Shown one piece after another: positions 55,627 to 64,000 of a DNA stretch of 64,000 nt. The number at the start of each line of letters is the position of its first letter. Within the stretch, counting starts at the first letter, position 1. Origin of the DNA: Anopheles merus (taxonomy: Eukaryota; Arthropoda; Insecta; Diptera; Culicidae); assembly GCF_017562075.2 (NCBI RefSeq), contig NC_054081.1:22820793-22884792 (forward strand), written 5' to 3'. Below the pieces are notes generated by a model. It was not told the origin of the DNA. It did no database searches and worked only from the letters and a program-made list of their open reading frames with translations. The position numbers were made by a program, and so were the translations under genes.

Positions 55627-57759
55627 CTAGGCGACCATCGTAAAGCTATTCATGGATAAACTTGAGGCGTCACTCTCGACATCTGATTCAGTGGTTCGCT
55701 TACGTGTTACCGTTCGTGGTTCATCCGTGGAAGGGCCAGGAAAGGGGGCAGGAAGGACATCGAGCGGTACCTTAAAGGCCAGTAGAGCACTTGTTGCCGC
55801 TGGGTTAGCGACGATAGCACCAGGGACTTCGGCAGAAGCAGGAGCGGCGGCAGCAGCAGGATCATCCGTGTCCCTAGGAGTGGAGACAGCCGCAGGAGCG
55901 CCGGCAGCGGGTGCGTCGTTAGCTGCATGAGCGTCGGCAGCCACATGAACGGCGGTAGCCACAGGAGCGGCGGTAGCCGCATGAGCGGCGGCAGCAGCAG
56001 GAGCAGCGATAGCCGCAGGAGCGGCGGTAGCCACAGGAGCAGCAGTAGTCGCAGGAACGGCGGTAGCCGCAAGAGCGGCGGTGGCCACAGGAACGGCAGG
56101 AACAGCAGATGATAACACATCATCGATGCGCCAATCATGCGCGGAGACGACAGCATCCGTCGTGGGAGCGAGAGAGAGAGCTGGAGCGACGTGCTTACAG
56201 GGTTTTCCAAGCCACTTCAATGTTGAAACTGAAAATTTCAACCACGTTAAACGAATGCTGAAGGCTGCACGGGTGATTTCAAGTCTGAAAAGCCAGTTCA
56301 ATACAAAAAGTTTTGTTTTCAAATCGTTACACTATTTTTCAATATCGGTATAAGCCATTTCAATCTGTCAGTTTGGCGGGCTCTCGCCACTATGGGATAG
56401 AAATAAATGAAATACGTCAAAATGTTCAGTGGGTGATGTTTTCTAAATCATCCCAATGAATACAGTATAGAAATCATCAAATGAACAAAACTATCAATAG
56501 TTTTGATTTTTTAAATGAATTTAATAATTTTTGATTGCACGTTAAAACACGTCTTCAATGTTAAAGGAAAATAAACCATCAATCATTGAACATTTTGACG
56601 TATTTCATTTCTTTCTATCCCATAGTGGCGAGAGCCCGCCAAACTGACAGATTGAAATGGCTTATACCGATATTGGAAAATAGTGTAACAATTTTGAAAA
56701 CAAAACTTTTTGTATTGAATTGGCTTTTCAGACTTGAAATCACCCGTGCAGCCTTCAGCATTCGTTTAACGTGGTTGAAATTTTCAGTTTCAACATTGAA
56801 GTGGCTTGGAAAACCCTGTATTGTTCGCATTGCTTATCTCCCCCTTGCGAGAGTTCGGCTTCGGGCTGGAAGGCCGAACGGTCACCGGCACGAACGGGAT
56901 GATCAGTCGTGCGGCGATCTTCGATGCGTCGCGTGGGTGCTTATCTTCCACGTTTGCTTGTGTAGGTGTAGGTGTCGCCGCCGATAGGAACCTTGAGCGG
57001 CTCTTCTTCTTTTTCTTTTGGCCACTATTGCCTGCTGCAGTGTGTGACGCTGTTTGTGGTGTTGGTGCAACTGTTTTTGCACTAACGGTACTGGCGTACG
57101 TAGCCTTTACTTGTGCAACGTTCGCTAACCGATTTTGCCGGTTCTGCACACAATTCAGACCGTGGTGCACCGGTGCAGCACAGTTGCGGCAAGTTTGTGC
57201 CTGTCCACGATAGGACAAACCTGTGACTTCCCCACAGAGTGTTACGCTGTGGAGAGGATGGGCTTTAACAGCTTCATCCTCAACACACGCACACCGTTGA
57301 GCGCACCAGCCAACGGTGAATCGGGGGCCTATGCGCCCTTGGTGAACGATAAGACTTCACCGTATTGGGACATCTCGGCAACAATTTCATCGTCCGGGAT
57401 TAGATGAGGCAGATCGCGCACGGACACGTCTACCGCCCCATCTACCATCTCAATGTTGATGGGAAAGTGCTTTCCCTCGTGCGTGATGGAGTGCTTTCCT
57501 CTGTGTTCCTTGACGATGGCCTCCGCATCCTCCACCCTTTCCATTGTCACAAACACACAGCTCTTCGCACTATTCAGTTGGGCGACTTGCACTTTTTTCC
57601 GCCGATTCCATGCCGCTCGCACATGAAATCGACGGTCTCCGAAGGAGACGGTCGCTTTGGCACCAGGGAGAAATCGATGCGGAACGTTCCGTCCGCATAT
57701 TGCGATCGCTTATTCGCCATCGCGGGGGCTTGCAAAACTAGATCAAAACACGACTGCAC
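55627..57759 (-). pseudogene. L ORF1: RRM-like segment, zinc knuckle and Ala-rich tail (broken)
   Basis: Minus strand pieces in order: 57759-57574 (MANKRSQYADGTFRIDF), 57622-57329 with an RRM-like stretch (VSVRDLPHLIPDDEIVAEMS), then 57218-56790 with CRNCAAPVHHGLNC, a CX2CX4HX4C knuckle, followed by a KKKKKSRSR basic patch. A MITE (56198-56818) interrupts next. The rest is a long Ala/Pro/Thr/Val tract of 15-bp-like repeats (about 56110-55860) and an acidic end to 55627. Frame changes occur at about 57600 and 57330. It would act as the nucleic-acid-binding chaperone of the LINE. ORF2 starts 63 bases downstream. Confidence 0.72.
56198..56818. mobile_element. 621-bp hairpin MITE with long TIRs in L ORF1
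   Basis: Ends CAGGGTTTTCCAAGCC, with TA at 56196-56197 and 56819-56820. The inverted arms are about 200 bp each (56198-56410 and 56600-56818) and nearly identical. The centre is A+T rich. No transposase. ORF-like frames in the arms are the same sequence read twice and are not genes. Confidence 0.92.
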
Positions 57760-57785
57760 TCGTTGACGTTTGCAGGCGAACTATG

Positions 57786-59568
57786 AATTGGTACATCATT
57801 ATTATCTTTTATCTGGGATAGAATTGCGCCACATGCAACATCCGATGCATCTGTTGTGATAATAAACTCATTCTCAAAATCTGAATACTGCAATATATTT
57901 GGTGATGCTAAATTTCTTCTGAGAGTATCGAACGCGTACTGACATTCTTTCGACCAGCAGAACATTGACCCTTTCTTTAATAAATTATTATTATAATTTC
58001 TATTTATGCAAAACTACGAATAAACTTATGATAGTAGTTGCAAAAGGCAACAAATATTCTAATATTATCGGCATTTTTGGGTAAAGGATAATTTTTAATG
58101 GTATCAAACTTAGATTTATCAGCATATATACCTTTATCCGTGATCTTTTGCCCTAAGTAAGTTACACTACTCTGGAAGAATTTGCATTTTGATGGATACA
58201 GCTTCAAATTGTAACAACGTAGTCTATCAAAAACTTTTCTTAAATTTTCAAGGTGATGTTTTATTGTACAACCTGTTATTATGATATCATCTATCAATAT
58301 AGACGAAAGCACTCTCTGGTGTCAATCCTGCCATTGCTATGATTATCATACGCTGAAAGCAATTAGGGCTTATATTCAACCCAAAAGCTAATCTTATAAA
58401 TTGATAGTGCCCTTATGATGTTTAAAAACTGTATCAAAACAGCAATCAAGAAAATGATTCTTTGTGCAAAGGGATCTGATGAAACCCGGACATCAGGTCT
58501 AAGGTGCTGAAATATTTTGTTCTACCTAATTGGTCCAAAATAGTATCGATTCTAGGCAAAGGAAATTTATCAGGCATAATTTTTTTATTTAGTTTGCTGA
58601 AATCAACAACTAACCTCCATTTTTTGCTGGTATCCTCGGATTTTTTTTGGAACCAAGAGAATAGGCGAATTATATGGTGAGACCGAATGTTATATTATGT
58701 CATTTTTGAGCAACTTATCTACATTTTTTTTTATTTCATTACTTTGAGAATAAATTTGTTTATAATTTGGAATATAACTTGGTACATTATCTTTCAACTC
58801 TATTGATTGCTCGTAAAAATTGTTAGTAGTTATTTGCTCATCATTGGTGCAAAATACATCACTATATTCAATGAGATTTTTTTCTAAATCTAAAATTATA
58901 TAATTTGGAATATTTTTATACTCTATTTGTTTGAGAATTTCGTTTATTTAATAATGGTTTTTTAAACTGGTTTTGGATATTTTATTTTTAGTTGTATAGT
59001 TCTTAACTGGATCAACCAGAGGTTTGAATGAATTATTGGCGATAAACACATTATTATCATTAGTATTTATGAACTTTACATACTGTTTATCGATTGATAC
59101 CAAGGAGTTGCCGCAAAAAATTCCTGGTTTAATTTCATTTGCAAGTACGATTGAATCTTCGGTTAACTTATTTAATTTTACTCTTCGTACTACTTCACTA
59201 TGTAACGGCAGTATAAAACCATCATCGATACTATCTTCGATTGGGTGAATTGTTACTGTCATAGTTAATTGTCATAGTTGAAGTTTAAAAGCCAGTGATC
59301 ATAATCGATTACGCATTTATGTTTTGTGAGAAAATCTCTTCCTATCTTTATCTTTAGGTATGATGTGAAATTTATGATTAACAGACACGTTGCCAAATGA
59401 TATATTAGTAAACGTGGCTGTTAATGTATTTATAGATTTATTAGTAATATCTGTTAGATTTTTTTTATAAACTTGTTGTTTTAACTTTATTTTATCCACT
59501 TTGAATAACGACACATCTGCTCCAGTATCTAAAATCAGTATACTTGTTTTATTGGCAGCCATTTCTAT
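57786..59568 (-). pseudogene. pol: X Pol, protease and reverse transcriptase part (broken)
   Basis: Protease LILDTGADVSLF begins at about 59535. The stretch to 58948 has PIEDSIDDGFILPLHSEV, VLANEIKPGIFCGNSLVS. The RT region 58930-58010 has several shifts (for example around 58630, 58430 and 58320). It shows ILIDDIIITG, VTYLGQKITDKGI and FVAFCNYYHKFI, then 57965-57786 TTDASDVACGAILSQIKD. The normally Tyr-Ile-Asp-Asp box is preserved as LIDD. Dead. Confidence 0.83.
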
Positions 59569-60775
59569 TCAAACTTGTATGAAATTACTAATATGGAAAT
59601 TTATTGCGAATGTTGACAGTTTTCCGTACTCTGGAGAGTTTCTTCCAGTGTATCTGGATCCCCTAAAATGCTCCTGTTCTTCAGCTTGCGCTGTGTATAG
59701 CCTATTAAAATTTGTGTTTGATGCTGGCATTCGCCTTTGACTGTTATGAAAATATTTTTTATTTTGAAATCGATTGTTTTCGGGTTGATTGTTATTGTAC
59801 GTTAAACGATTGCCAAACCCTCTATTATGTGTATTTTGCATATATCTACTATTTGTGTTATGGGGAAATTTGCTGCGGAAAAATCTTCGGTTACTATTTA
59901 TGTGTGGTGTGTAATGGTAATTTCTTCCGAAGGATAATATATGCATATCATTATTATTTTTTTCATTTTCTAACACCTTTTCAAAGGCATCAGAAATACA
60001 AGAAAATTTATCCGCTTTTAAAAGGATTCTTGTTTCCTGATTTTTTACTTTTTCAATAAGAGTGTTAACACCTTGTTTTAACGCCATTTCTTTTGCTAAC
60101 TGCTCGGGTATTTCCTGTTGTAAATAAACATTTTTAAGTTTAGTGCTGAGTGGTTCAACTTCATCGCAAAGGGTTTTAGTGTCTCCATGACGAATCGCTT
60201 TTAATTGACATATAATTCTGTCGGGGTGGAGTTTTTCTTGACACCTGGACCTAACATCATTTATTAATGACTCAAAATTATCAATGTTAGGCGATAAACC
60301 TAATCGTGCCTTTCCTGTTGATTTGGTCTTTAAAAATTTAACCAACATTAGTGTGTTTTTTGGAAAAAGCTCATTTAATAAGTTGGCGGAATCCACAAGT
60401 ACTGTGGAGTACCAGTGCATTAGCTGTTTTGATGTCAAAACTGTCCATTTTGCTTTCACTCCAACGACCGAACACGACAACGAGTTTGGCTAAGGTTTTA
60501 AATTCAATCCGAATACGGTTTGATTGATGATAGTTTATGTGGGTTTGAATGTAACCAAAAATTTCAATGATCTCTTTTAAAATTTGTTTCAGTTCAATGT
60601 TGTTTGTTAATGGTTCTATTTCTTGACAACTATTCAGATAGGCCTTCTTTTCAAATAGGCGGTTTGCAGAGGCACTATAGTGTTCAAGCAGACATCCGCG
60701 AAACTTTCTATCACCAGATAATGTTTTTTCAATTTTTTTAAATCTTAGAACATTTTCGTTTATTTTTGATAGCAT
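59569..60775 (-). pseudogene. gag: Gag of X (frameshifted; frameshift site lost)
   Basis: The N-terminal part (60775 to about 60490) continues, after a shift, in the frame 60480-59569. This frame contains RSRCQEKLHPDRIICQLKAI and GDTKTLCDEVEPLSTKLKNVYLQQEIP, aligning with W gag, and an Asn/Arg-rich tail. At the place of the slippery heptamer it reads GAGCATTTTAGG: the T run is two bases shorter than in W and Y, so gag now runs straight into the pol frame and stops only at a TGA near 59569, five codons before the protease homology. Confidence 0.8.
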
Positions 60776-62159
60776 TGAAAAATGGGAAGTTGGATAATGT
60801 AAAGGAGGGATGTATGTTGTTTTGTTTTGTTTTGTTTTGTAATATTGTGTGCAACCAAAGCACGAAATTAAATCAACGTATATTTAATTGAGCAATTACA
60901 ATAAAATCATTTATAAATTTCTCTACCCCGCGACGCGAAATCGTGTCACACGTTTGCTTAACCTTTGCTTAACGATTGCTTAAAGGAAGACGGCGGTTCA
61001 GCAAGCGCGCGACATGATTTTGAGTGACGATGAGTGATTTTGAGTGTCTCTGAGTGCCCAGCCCCCCCTTTCCCCGCTTTTTCGTTCGTTTCCTACCCCG
61101 GAGCACCCGCTCCTAGCCCCAAATGCAAAATGAAACACTCCATCGTTTCAAAAAAGGGATATATTTTAACATTTAACGTAACAATAAGCAATTTACAACG
61201 CATTATAATAATAATCTTCACTTCATCGACTAATTTATCACTCTTTCGGGGGCCTTTTTCCTTCTGTACCGGCACTTCTTCGTATGATGATTTCCTCCGT
61301 GTGTTCATGAAGTATTTTACACCATAGTTGAATGGCACAGCGTAGAAAAAATGCATTTATTGGTAATGCAGTGAAGCTAGAATAAATAACCCAAACAAAT
61401 TAGGAAATAAACACAATCGGGAAAGACATTTTCCAACATACCATGGAGCTGTTGATTGCTAGATGTTGAGCAATTTCGAGGATCCTTTTTCCTTCTTGTC
61501 GTTCACATCACGCTTAGAATTTGCGACACACCTGTTAAAAAAATACTTAATGGGACATTATATTACAATTAAACTTACAAGAACTAGCTAATTTGCCTTG
61601 TAAAGACAACTTTTTTGGCAAACAGATTTCCTTTGCTCGCCATGGCTGCTGCAAACACAAACAATGATGGAACTGTCAAACGCGTTAACATCCCAAATGA
61701 CAATGGGACCTCCTAAAAATTGGCCAAAAAATATCAAATTTTTGACAGGATCGGATTTTGGATCGGATTGAATAGAAAATCCGATCTTCTGCCAGTGAGG
61801 CGAACCATGAGTGAGAAGTGAAGAGTGAGTAGTGGGAGAATGTACATTCTCACGTGATAATGAAGGAAAATGAGAAAAAACGAGGTGGATTGAAAGCAAC
61901 GTAAAATTGCAGGACTGCCAACCGAAAAAAAGAAAAAATATTTTGCTTCTTGGGGGAATTGTACATGTGTATGTTAGGAGCCAAGTGCTGTGTGTCATCT
62001 AAGGAGATGTTTATCAGGAAGGTAATGTGTAAGGTGGTGGAGCAGGAGCTATTGGAAGAGAAGAAGCATACATATAGATTAACATCAGAGAGACTTACCT
62101 TTTTTCTATAGAAATCGCCGTTAACCGAACCTCGTGTGACTAAATGCTAGTCCAGCATC
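60776..62159. other. unassigned sequence, no supported gene
   Basis: Contains (TTTTG)n at about 60815-60840, GC-richer sequence near 61000-61110 (TGAGTG-type short repeats), and A+T-rich stretches. Minus-strand frames at 61093-61356 and 61588-61998 have no recognisable domain and are probably chance. Confidence 0.4.
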
Positions 62160-62267
62160 TTGCGTGTTACACCATTGCGGATCGTGCCAGACGAGCTGCA
62201 CAGAGCAATAAAAAGGAGTTTCAGCATAACTGCCCGGTGCTTTTGCAGTAGCGTGAAATTGTTAAAG

Positions 62268-62415
62268 GTGAGTTGATTCAGAAACTTTATGTTCGAAAGC
62301 AGCAGTTAGTGTTTTGCGTGTGTGAAATATGTATGATGATATTTTATTGTTGTTAATATGTTAATTTGTTAATATCCTGTATAACACCTGATTTTGTTAT
62401 TCTTAATAATTTTAG
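62268..62415 (+). other. probable 148-bp intron in the 5' UTR of the DUF4806-like gene
   Basis: Donor AAAG/GTGAGT at 62268 and acceptor TAATTTTAG/G ending 62415, seven bases before the ATG, with a T-rich run before the acceptor. The upstream exon would include 62223-62267. Splicing is predicted by eye only. Confidence 0.55.
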
Positions 62416-62421
62416 GAAAAA

Positions 62422-63111
62422 ATGAATTCGAGTGATTATGGAGCTGCTACGCGTCAACGAGAAAACGATGGGGTACATATTTCATCGATAGACGATTTTG
62501 AAGATGAATTGAAACAAATTTTAAAAAATCAAGCAACTGTACTTGATGAATTGCGCAGTCAGAGAGAAGAATTTTTGGAACTGAAAAATAGCCAAAACGT
62601 TATTTTAGAAAGTTTATCGAAGCAATCGAAAAAAATTACGCATGTTCAAGTTTTGGTTGAACAAATTAGCAACGTGGTATGTGTAGGAAAAGGTGTAGGA
62701 GCTCAATCAAAAGTCCCAGAATGGTTTCAAAAACTAAAAACAAAAGACGATATGGATAATTTCAACCAAAGTTTAGGAACAGAAGATAATTTCAAGGATA
62801 ATATACACAAATGGCTGGATGAAAGCATAAAGAAAGCGGAAGTAAAAGACAGGATGCACGAGGCACGCGATTTGATTTTTGATCCAGAACTGTTTGCAGG
62901 TTGCAACTGGAAAGGTGGTCCGTCTTATAACCCCAAAATTCCCTTAATCACATATTCAAACATATTAGAACTGTTTAGAGCCATAGGTAGCAATTCCTTC
63001 CAACAGGCCACTGAAAAAGATGTGGAAGATTTTTTTAAACTAAAGCTTCGATATGGCAAAGATCGCCTGAATTTAAAAAATTCTAGTTTTAATCCTTCTA
63101 AAATAAATTGA
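62422..63111 (+). CDS. DUF4806-like protein with N-terminal coiled coil (229 aa)
   Basis: An intact ORF from ATG to TGA with good codon flow. Residues about 20-75 are heptad-like and rich in Glu, Leu, Gln and Lys, probably a coiled coil. Residues about 97-205 (VPEWFQKLKTKDDMDNF, then LFAGCNWKGG, then YSNILELFRAI) resemble the DUF4806 domain found in many arthropod proteins, some encoded by DNA transposons. Role unknown. The upstream leader has a likely intron, and there is a partial ORF on the opposite strand at the window edge. This is the best candidate for a functional non-retroelement gene here. Domain assignment is from pattern memory, not a search. Confidence 0.65.
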   Translation: MNSSDYGAATRQRENDGVHISSIDDFEDELKQILKNQATVLDELRSQREEFLELKNSQNVILESLSKQSKKITHVQVLVEQISNVVCVGKGVGAQSKVPEWFQKLKTKDDMDNFNQSLGTEDNFKDNIHKWLDESIKKAEVKDRMHEARDLIFDPELFAGCNWKGGPSYNPKIPLITYSNILELFRAIGSNSFQQATEKDVEDFFKLKLRYGKDRLNLKNSSFNPSKIN

Positions 63112-63660
63112 ATATGTGGCTAAGGAAACGGTGGGAAGATGACGAATCTTCATTCTGGCTACAATCCGCAAAGAGATTTACGATAAGCAATCAAATCACT
63201 TAACTCGTGTATCCTGTTTTTGGCTATAATGATAAAATCATTGGCTTTTTTAAACGTAATGAAAAAGAACAGGAATAGAGCTATACAAATTGATGTTTAA
63301 TAATAATAATGTATTATGTACAAAGTTAAAACTTTACTATGTTCAAGAAATAATTAAGCTACCTCAACTTATACTGTTTTTTGTATTAAAATGTAATCAC
63401 AATTAATCAAAATGTTAACTATGAACTCTGTATAAATGATCGTTATATATACAGGATTATTCTCAGAATATTTCAAACTTTTTTATCCAATTCACATAAA
63501 CATTTTTTTTATTGAACATACATCTTACATTTTTCAACATTATTTGTAAATTTACAATATTCTTTAGGCAACTTTGAGACAGAGTATTTAGTTCTGTCTC
63601 TGGATTAAGTCCGACCTTATACCGGGTCTACTCGGTTGCTTAATATCTATAGCTTAATCT
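63112..63660. other. A+T-rich intergenic stretch with a small hairpin
   Basis: No gene. GAGACAGA (63576-63583) pairs with TCTGTCTC (63593-63600) across 9 bases. This could be part of a transcript end between the two convergent ORFs. Confidence 0.45.
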
Positions 63661-63740
63661 ACTTAACCTTCTTAACCTACTTAACCTACTTAACCTACCT
63701 AACCTACTTAACCTACCTAACCTATTTAACCTACTTAACC
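63661..63740. repeat. 10-bp minisatellite ACTTAACCTA, about eight copies
   Basis: Repeats of ACTTAACCTA with ACCTAACCTA and ATTTAACCTA variants. It is not the insect telomere repeat, which would be CCTAA every five bases. Confidence 0.88.
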
Positions 63741-63761
63741 GTAAAACCTAACCAAGGCTTT

Positions 63762-64000
63762 TTATGTTAAGGTATGTATTAATGGCGTAAAATGTACTTT
63801 AGCCCCTGTTCGAATTGTCTTAATTGCTACCATTTTACATTTAATATCAGTTATTGGAACAGTTCGAAGCGTTGTTGAAATGTCGTTTTCGAATCCAATA
63901 TAGTTATAGATTTTATCGGAGGCAATAGGAGTAGTAAAGGCTTGAAAACGTCTTACCAAAGGATACCCATGTACAACGACTGATCCTGATTCCTCGATGG
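63762..64000 (-). CDS. C-terminal end of an unidentified protein, open at the window edge
   Basis: The minus frame is open from base 64000 to a stop at 63762 without needing a start inside the window. It reads SVVVHGYPLVRRFQAF, then IYNYIGFENDISTTLRTVP and ends VHFTPLIHTLT. The composition looks like real protein. It might be the end of a transposase-type protein partnered with the DUF4806-like ORF (weak inference). No domain is recognised with confidence. Confidence 0.5.
   Translation of the reverse strand, partial: IEESGSVVVHGYPLVRRFQAFTTPIASDKIYNYIGFENDISTTLRTVPITDIKCKMVAIKTIRTGAKVHFTPLIHTLT

Larger units (their letters stand above)
44058..57785 (-). mobile_element. LINE L (L1/Tx1- or Outcast-like), minus strand, split by element Y
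   Basis: Minus strand: ORF1 (RRM-like segment, CCHC knuckle, Ala-rich tail) 57759-55627, ORF2 55564-52827 continuing at 44602-44266, a 3' UTR, and an A-rich tail at 44058-44064. It was inserted into element X: X pol reads NNDVPI up to 57786 and resumes IAFASKS at 44057, with AATT as a possible short target duplication. The clade is uncertain. Confidence 0.82.
36180..60775 (-). mobile_element. mdg1-like element X, broken up by LINE L, element Y and element V
   Basis: Gag and pol to the RNase H start are at 60775-57786, the next pol part at 44057-43853, and the last at 37280-36180, with copies in array units A and B. Rejoining at NNDVPI / IAFASKS gives a continuous alignment to Y pol, which shows one element. 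No LTR is found on either side. The 5' edge lies at a (TTTTG)n stretch near 60815 and the 3' edge at YHPQT. Confidence 0.8.

Noticed and set aside
55652..56112. Plus-strand Ala/Gly/Ser-rich frames
   Set aside because: Antisense of the Ala/Pro/Thr-rich tail of L ORF1, whose minus-strand frame fits the element structure.
56586..56987. Plus-strand 133-aa frame and its near-duplicate at 56322 on the minus strand
   Set aside because: The shared residues are the two arms of the hairpin MITE read from each side, not a gene.
61588..61998. 136-aa minus-strand frame
   Set aside because: No recognisable domain, no splice or element context, and composition expected by chance.
63661..63740. Possible telomeric repeat
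   Set aside because: The unit is 10 bp (ACTTAACCTA), not the insect TTAGG/CCTAA pentamer, and it is internal.
1..64000. CRISPR arrays, bacterial operons, riboswitches, rRNA or tRNA genes
   Set aside because: None seen. The direct repeats present are minisatellites, LTRs and segmental duplications of an insect-like genome.

Overview
The window looks like insect nuclear DNA, most likely from a mosquito or another dipteran (inference). It is A+T rich and built almost entirely of LTR retrotransposons, non-LTR retrotransposons (LINEs) and small terminal-inverted-repeat elements of types common in Diptera: mdg1/412-like, 17.6/gypsy-like, Mag-like and BEL/Pao LTR elements, and Jockey-, CR1- and L1/Outcast-like LINEs. 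There is no bacterial operon structure, rRNA, tRNA or CRISPR array. The only good candidate for an ordinary gene is at 62.2-63.1 kb (a DUF4806-like protein with a 5' intron), and it may itself belong to a transposon.

Layout. 1-4.6 kb: element W, an mdg1/412-like LTR element on the minus strand, open at the window edge, with gag, the start of pol, a tRNA-Arg-type primer site and three leader ORFs. 4.8-7.8 kb: decayed Mag-like pol with a (TAAG)n-tailed insertion. 8.9-11.2 kb: decayed BEL pol with a solo LTR. 11.2-19.4 kb: long direct repeats, miniature TA-flanked elements, a LINE fragment and an LTR element with a minisatellite. 19.9-23.6 kb: Jockey-like LINE J (minus) split by a solo LTR of the W family. 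23.7-28.3 kb: CR1-like LINE Q (plus) with a PHD-finger and zinc-knuckle ORF1.

27.9-45 kb is a tandem array of three chimeric units of about 3.5 kb. Each joins the 3' end of Q, a conserved unknown segment, a piece of mdg1-like element X, the 3' end of LINE L, and part of the LTR of element Y. The third unit is interrupted by 17.6-like element V (37281-43848, identical LTRs, CGTG target duplication).

44.6-52.8 kb: complete mdg1-like element Y (CCAG target duplication), inserted in ORF2 of LINE L. Its 3' LTR carries a TA-flanked element that seems to hold a captured promoter, intron and exon. 52.8-57.8 kb: the rest of L, with a hairpin MITE in ORF1. 57.8-60.8 kb: gag and the first part of pol of X, whose remainder lies on the far side of L. 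The order of events can be read as X, then L into X, then Y into L, then triplication, then V into the third unit.

Most coding regions are broken by stops or frameshifts. Three features are still sharp. Gag-pol -1 frameshift signals are visible in W and Y (T_TTT_TTA) and in V (A_AAA_AAC followed by a perfect stem-loop). A small protein with an MGN start and one membrane helix is conserved upstream of gag in W and Y. The chimeric tandem array is well preserved. Dense nesting on both strands would suit pericentromeric heterochromatin or a piRNA cluster, which is inference only.
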